A stretch of 8,461 nucleotides of DNA from the NCBI GenBank assembly GCA_021847855.1, contig JAJZOT010000058.1, positions 1-8,461 of the forward strand, written 5' to 3'. This DNA comes from Thermoplasmata archaeon (GTDB taxonomy: Archaea > Thermoplasmatota > Thermoplasmata > Thermoplasmatales > Thermoplasmataceae). The notes beneath the pieces were generated by a model. The model ran no database searches. It saw only the letters and a list, made by a program, of their open reading frames with translations, and was not told the DNA's origin. Made by a program: the position numbers and the translations under genes. Below are positions 5,030 through 8,461 of this stretch, in pieces (position 1 is the first letter of the stretch; every line of letters starts with the position of its first letter).

Positions 5030-5598
5030 ATTCTACTGAAATTCCTCAACAGTTTTTTCCCGTTCTCGCTGGACTTCTCGGGGTGAAACTGGACTCCATA
5101 AATATTATCCCTTTTTATTGCCACGGGAAAAACTTCCCCATCATGTTCGGAAGAGGCCTGGACTAATTCTTCCGGAACCTTAATCCTGTATGTGTGCACG
5201 AAGTAGAAATACGAATTATTATCGATACCCTCGAAAAGAGGGGGGGACTTCTCAAAACTGACACTGTTCCAGCCGATGTGAGGCAATCTTTTTCCCAGTA
5301 GTTTTACAGTCCTGCCGGGAATGACGCCAAGACCTTTTCCCGATCCTTCTTCGCTCTCCTCGGTGAGCACCTGCATGCCAAGACATATGCCAAGAACAGG
5401 AACTCCCTCACCGATACGATCCAGCAGGACTCCTCGCAATCTTTCCAGTTCGGTGGCCACCGCATGGAATGATCCGACGCCTGGAAGCACTATCTTTTCA
5501 GCTTTTTCGATTTCATAGGGATCGGAAGTTACCTTTCCATCCACGGCTTTCGCCACGTTAGAGAAGTTTCCAATTCCAAGATCGATTATTGCAATCAA
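5020..5598 (-). CDS. hisH: Imidazole glycerol phosphate synthase, glutaminase subunit
   Basis: HisH hydrolyses glutamine and channels ammonia to HisF. The 192-residue protein is a class I glutamine amidotransferase: VLPGVGSF at 37-44 contributes the oxyanion region, the nucleophile Cys72 lies in GICLGMQ, and His172 and Glu174 lie in GVQFHPEKS. The N-terminus [15 protein letters not shown] is typical for HisH. The start must be TTG at 5598, because the next in-frame Met is residue 75, beyond the nucleophile. AAAGGGG at 5613-5607 stands 8 nt upstream. The TTG shares bases with the hisB stop in a TTGA overlap of 4 nt, so translation is probably coupled. hisA follows after 2 nt, and hisF after that, completing the synthase. 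Confidence 0.96.
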   Translation of the reverse strand: MIAIIDLGIGNFSNVAKAVDGKVTSDPYEIEKAEKIVLPGVGSFHAVATELERLRGVLLDRIGEGVPVLGICLGMQVLTEESEEGSGKGLGVIPGRTVKLLGKRLPHIGWNSVSFEKSPPLFEGIDNNSYFYFVHTYRIKVPEELVQASSEHDGEVFPVAIKRDNIYGVQFHPEKSSENGKKLLRNFSRMEV

Positions 5599-6122
5599 GT
5601 CATGATCCCCTTTGTGCTCTCCAGCCTGTCGGATGGCTGTATTGCCTCTCCCAGTGCTTTTCCCAGGGCTTTGAAAGATGCCTCGGTTATGTGATGGGAG
5701 TTCTGGCCTGCCATCTGGATAACGTGAATAGTGGCTCCCAGCGTTCTGGAGAACGCCAGATAGAACTCCCTGACAAGATTCAGGCTGAATCCCTCATCGT
5801 CATTGTAAGACAGTGCAAAATTGAGAAAAGGTCTTGAAATGTCCACTGCAACCATTACAAGGGCTTCATCCATAGGTATAACTGCATTGCCGAAGCGTTT
5901 TATTCCTGACAGCTTCTCCTTAATCGCAAGAGCAATCGTTATGCCGGTGTCTTCCCAGAGGTGGTGTCTGAGGTCCCACTTCGCCTCAATTCTTGCAGTC
6001 CTGTTCATGTAGAAGAACAGTGTCCTCAGCATGTGGTCAAGTATCTTGTCTCCTGTATCGATCCTTGTTGTTCCATCTCCTATCTCTACGGTTATGTCAA
6101 CTTCGTTTGTTGTTCTCTTCAT
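5595..6122 (-). CDS. hisB: Imidazoleglycerol-phosphate dehydratase (monofunctional)
   Basis: HisB removes water from imidazole glycerol phosphate to give imidazole-acetol phosphate, using a pair of Mn ions. The 175 residues carry the two metal-binding motifs of the family: DLRHHLWED with His53, His54 and Glu57, and [13 protein letters not shown] with His143, His144 and Glu147. His30 in ILDHML adds a further ligand. The protein is somewhat shorter than the usual 190-200 residues, mostly at the N-terminus, which begins directly at the KRTTNEVDI strand. It has no fused histidinol-phosphate phosphatase domain, unlike the enterobacterial enzyme. The ATG overlaps the hisD stop in an ATGA junction, and its own TGA overlaps the TTG of hisH. 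Confidence 0.96.
   Translation of the reverse strand: MKRTTNEVDITVEIGDGTTRIDTGDKILDHMLRTLFFYMNRTARIEAKWDLRHHLWEDTGITIALAIKEKLSGIKRFGNAVIPMDEALVMVAVDISRPFLNFALSYNDDEGFSLNLVREFYLAFSRTLGATIHVIQMAGQNSHHITEASFKALGKALGEAIQPSDRLESTKGIMT
5599..5613 (-). promoter_or_regulatory. Shine-Dalgarno site for the TTG start of hisH
   Basis: AAAGGGG at 5613-5607 is followed by ATCATGAC and the TTG at 5598. The ATG within this spacer is in the hisB frame and is followed by ACT and the hisB stop codon, so it cannot start hisH. Confidence 0.6.
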
Positions 6123-7246
6123 TTTCTTGTCTCCATTGATTTTCTGTGCGCTGTCATGCCTTCAATCGTAGCTAATTCCATGCCAGCTTCCCTGTATCTC
6201 ATAAATTCATCCTTTCCGGTGTATGCCATGGATATCCTCTTTGTGAAGTCCCATACAGTCAGCGCCGATGAAAAAACAGCGGATCCTCCAGTTGGAAGGA
6301 CATGGTTAACTCCGAGAAAATAATCACCTGCCGGGACAGGAGTGTACTGACCCAGGTAAACAGCTCCTGCGTTTTCAATCATATCGATAAATCTCATGGG
6401 TTCCCTCACCAGGAGCTCCAGGTGCTCCGGTGCAAGTTCATTAGCCCTGGAAAAGCATTCTTCCAGACTGGAGTATATCTTTATATCGACGCCCTGTGAT
6501 TCGCATACCTGTGCAAGTTCCGGCGATGTTGTCAGGAGCCATGCCTTTGAATCAGGCCCGTGTTCAAGTTGCGAAGCCAGATCAGCCGTTACGTACTCAG
6601 GATCTGCTGTCTCATCAGCAACAATGCATATTTCCGAGGGACCGTTCAGTCCATCTATTCCGACTGTCCCAAAAACCTGCCTCTTGGCTTCGGTCACAAA
6701 GGCATTTCCGGGGCCAAATATCTTCTGTACCGGTTTCATGCCTATTCCGTATGCCATTGCACCTACGGCCTGTATTCCACCAAGCCTGTAGATCTCATCA
6801 ATTCCCAGTTTTTTTGCAATGTACAGTATGGCCGGATCAATTTTTCCGTCTTTGGGCGCAGTGACAACGACGATTTCCCTGACCCCTGCGATCCTTGCAG
6901 GAACGGCGGACATTATGAGGCTGGAAGGGAGGGGCTTTCCGCCGGGAACATACAGTCCAACCCTTCTCAGGGGGCGTTCCATGATGCCGTACAGGGATCC
7001 ATTCTGCGTGAAAAGCGTGGAGTGGTTGATCTGTGCGGAATGCACCTGGCGGACTCTTTCAATCACAGTGTCTATTGCGCTGATCTGACCAGGTTTCAAC
7101 AAGGAATCTGACTTTTCAATCTCCTCCGCCGGAGCCCTGATGGGCCCAACATAATGATCGAAACGGGCAGAATATTCTTTCAGCGCTTCCTCGCCTCTCT
7201 GCTTTATGTCATCGAGAACTTCCCGTGTATATTTTTCAATATCCAT
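6119..7246 (-). CDS. hisD: Histidinol dehydrogenase (compact form)
   Basis: HisD oxidises histidinol to histidine in two NAD-dependent steps with a catalytic zinc. All key residues are present in the 375-residue protein: Gln226 and His229 in SQLEHGPDS, the Glu274-His275 catalytic pair in APEHLEL, Asp308 in PAGDYFLG and His367 in TAHRKS. NAD-binding and dimer segments such as YVPGGK (99-104) and [13 protein letters not shown] (176-188) are normal. It is shorter than the usual 420-435 residues. The N-terminus lacks about 33 residues compared with the E. coli enzyme, and an in-frame TAG six bases before the ATG rules out an earlier start. About 19 further residues are missing between His229 and Glu274. 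The start overlaps the end of hisG by 11 nt, with no strong Shine-Dalgarno site. Confidence 0.95.
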   Translation of the reverse strand: MDIEKYTREVLDDIKQRGEEALKEYSARFDHYVGPIRAPAEEIEKSDSLLKPGQISAIDTVIERVRQVHSAQINHSTLFTQNGSLYGIMERPLRRVGLYVPGGKPLPSSLIMSAVPARIAGVREIVVVTAPKDGKIDPAILYIAKKLGIDEIYRLGGIQAVGAMAYGIGMKPVQKIFGPGNAFVTEAKRQVFGTVGIDGLNGPSEICIVADETADPEYVTADLASQLEHGPDSKAWLLTTSPELAQVCESQGVDIKIYSSLEECFSRANELAPEHLELLVREPMRFIDMIENAGAVYLGQYTPVPAGDYFLGVNHVLPTGGSAVFSSALTVWDFTKRISMAYTGKDEFMRYREAGMELATIEGMTAHRKSMETRK

Positions 7247-7853
7247 TTTCTATCACGTTTTCCATCCGTGTTACCACGTTGTTAATTTCCTCAAATTTTG
7301 ATTTCTGTGATATGCGGTTTACAATAAGCTGGGCATAAACGTCAATTATCTTGTGAATCTCAGACAGGCCATTTTCCCTGAGGGTTGTTCCCGTATCAAC
7401 GATATCTACAATCGCATCCGCTATGCCCAGACTTGGGGCAAGTTCTATCGACCCGGAAAGAGGTATAATCCTGACGTCCAGGCCAAGAGAATCGAAGTAT
7501 TTCTTCGTTATGTTCCTGTATTTTGTTGCAATCCGGAATCCGTCCATATCCTCTGGCCGTATATCGCTTCCCGAAGGAACAGCCAGGCTGATCCTGCAGT
7601 TTCCAAAATTGAGTCTCAGCGGGATGAATACATCGGGCTGGCTCTCCTCTGTGATGTCACTGCCAACTATGCCTATGTCTGCGGCATTGGTGACGTAAAC
7701 AGGTACATCCGACGGCTTGGCAAGCATGATTTCGTAACCGTTGGATCGTATTATAAGTGACCTGTTCTCGGGAGCATCTGCGCTGATGCCTATATCCTTG
7801 AGCAGGCGCATTGAAGGTTCGAACAGTCTTCCCTTAGGAAGGGCGATTCTCAT
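7236..7853 (-). CDS. hisG: ATP phosphoribosyltransferase, short form catalytic subunit
   Basis: HisG joins ATP and PRPP to make phosphoribosyl-ATP, the committed step and usual point of feedback control. The 205 residues begin [14 protein letters not shown] and end just after the catalytic region; the PRPP-binding loop [14 protein letters not shown] is at 150-163. The long form has about 80 extra C-terminal residues with an ACT-like histidine-binding domain, absent here. This is therefore the short form (HisGs), which in known cases works only with HisZ, and a HisZ gene lies directly upstream with a 20-nt overlap. GGAGGTG at 7867-7861 stands 7 nt before the ATG. Feedback inhibition by histidine would be expected to act through HisZ. 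Confidence 0.95.
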   Translation of the reverse strand: MRIALPKGRLFEPSMRLLKDIGISADAPENRSLIIRSNGYEIMLAKPSDVPVYVTNAADIGIVGSDITEESQPDVFIPLRLNFGNCRISLAVPSGSDIRPEDMDGFRIATKYRNITKKYFDSLGLDVRIIPLSGSIELAPSLGIADAIVDIVDTGTTLRENGLSEIHKIIDVYAQLIVNRISQKSKFEEINNVVTRMENVIENGY

Positions 7854-8461
7854 TCATCACCACCTCCACAGGTATCCCCATCTTAACCAGTTCCTGCGCC
7901 CTTGAACAAGCTTCCGAAGGGGTTTCTCCGCTGACGGGAACACGGGCGGAACTTTTTCTTGCATCGTAAAGTGATGCAAGCGAATCAAGGTTGAATGCAA
8001 ATCCCACAGCATCTATGTCACCTATCCGGTAACTTCCACCGTTCCCAATCAGGTATTCGAATCTTGGCGAATATATCTCAAATACAAGACTGTCGTAATA
8101 GGAATGAAGCTCCACGGTTCCGAGATCAACGATGATCCTCTCATGGTTCACTTCTGATACCACATCATCAACCTGGCTGAACCCGCTGCTTTTACCCCTG
8201 GAATTCATCATTTCCCATATGCGTTTTTTCATTGAATCTTCTATGGGAAGCTTGTCAATTGCAGCGAAATTTCTCCTGGAAACGGCATCCAGTATCACAT
8301 CAGTATATCCAGGAACCTTGCCGGCAATGTTTTTCCAGATCTCAACACTTCCGACATCAATGTAAAAATCGGTGATTCCCAGATTATTCATAGCGGAAAT
8401 TGCAATATTGAGAATCTCCACATTGCTCCACTTTTTATCTCCCCCTATAAACTCGAGATCG
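7834..8461 (-). CDS. hisZ: ATP phosphoribosyltransferase regulatory subunit, N-terminus beyond the window
   Basis: HisZ is a histidyl-tRNA synthetase-like protein that lacks charging activity and activates and regulates short HisG. The frame is open to the window edge; 208 residues are visible, so the GTG at 8421 is internal rather than the start. Class II synthetase-like elements can be read: LEFIGG followed by VEILNIAISAMNNLGITDF, corresponding to the family's motif 2 side region, then YYDSLVFEIYSP and GNGGSYRIGD, where HisRS has YYTG and GGRYD, and AVGFAFNLDSL like motif 3. The changes from HisRS consensus at the histidine-specific boxes support HisZ over a tRNA synthetase. The C-terminus is short and lacks a full anticodon-binding domain. 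It overlaps hisG by 20 nt. Confidence 0.88.
   Translation of the reverse strand, partial: DLEFIGGDKKWSNVEILNIAISAMNNLGITDFYIDVGSVEIWKNIAGKVPGYTDVILDAVSRRNFAAIDKLPIEDSMKKRIWEMMNSRGKSSGFSQVDDVVSEVNHERIIVDLGTVELHSYYDSLVFEIYSPRFEYLIGNGGSYRIGDIDAVGFAFNLDSLASLYDARKSSARVPVSGETPSEACSRAQELVKMGIPVEVVMNENRPS

Noticed and set aside
6560..7111. 183-aa plus-strand frame opposite hisD
   Set aside because: Shadow of a gene with all catalytic residues in the other strand.
7834..8421. GTG at 8421 as hisZ start (195 aa)
   Set aside because: The upstream codons, in the same open frame to the window edge, encode LEFIGG, a HisZ/HisRS-like motif, so the gene is truncated by the window.
1..8461. CRISPR array, insertion sequence or tRNA gene
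   Set aside because: No regularly spaced repeats, transposase motifs or tRNA-like T-loop and anticodon patterns were seen; the only long exact direct repeat noticed is the YHS duplication.
7834..8461. Histidyl-tRNA synthetase instead of HisZ
   Set aside because: HisRS-specific boxes are altered (YYDS, GGSYR), no full anticodon domain is present, and it overlaps short-form hisG.

Overview
The window most likely comes from an archaeon, probably a relative of the Thermoplasmatales (Ferroplasma or Picrophilus type). This is inferred from three things. A copper-type regulator joins an Lrp/AsnC-like helix-turn-helix to a C-terminal TRASH metal-binding domain, a combination known from archaeal CopT/CopR. 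The genes that begin transcription units (copT, the first YHS gene, the SHOCT gene) have no Shine-Dalgarno site but an AT-rich TATA-like box about 25-28 nt before the start codon, as expected for leaderless archaeal mRNAs. Genes inside operons do carry clear GGAGG-type sites. No rRNA or tRNA is present to confirm the lineage, and base composition was judged only by eye.

Left third (1-1904): a metal, probably copper, handling locus. Three consecutive minus-strand coding regions (469-287, 269-129 and 119 to the window edge) each encode a small YHS/TRASH-like domain. The first ends in a His/Cys-rich tail. The third runs out of the window and may be the N-terminus of a copper-transporting ATPase. 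Facing them on the plus strand is copT (545-1078). The short divergent region holds an imperfect 23-nt palindrome that overlaps the copT TATA box. Downstream of copT come a structured spacer and a two-gene unit: a 63-aa Cys/Met/His-rich SHOCT protein (1290-1481) and a DUF302 protein (1506-1904).

Right three quarters (8461-1993, minus strand): a tightly packed histidine operon in the order hisZ (partial) - hisG - hisD - hisB - hisH - hisA - hisF - hisIE - hisC. Every junction is an overlap of 1-20 nt except hisH/hisA, which has a 2-nt gap. Three genes (hisH, hisA, hisIE) start with TTG. HisG is the short form that needs HisZ as partner. HisD is compact. Together these genes cover every step from PRPP + ATP to histidine except histidinol-phosphate phosphatase, which is not in the window. 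The promoter lies upstream of hisZ, outside the window. The his operon converges on the DUF302 gene across an 88-nt spacer.
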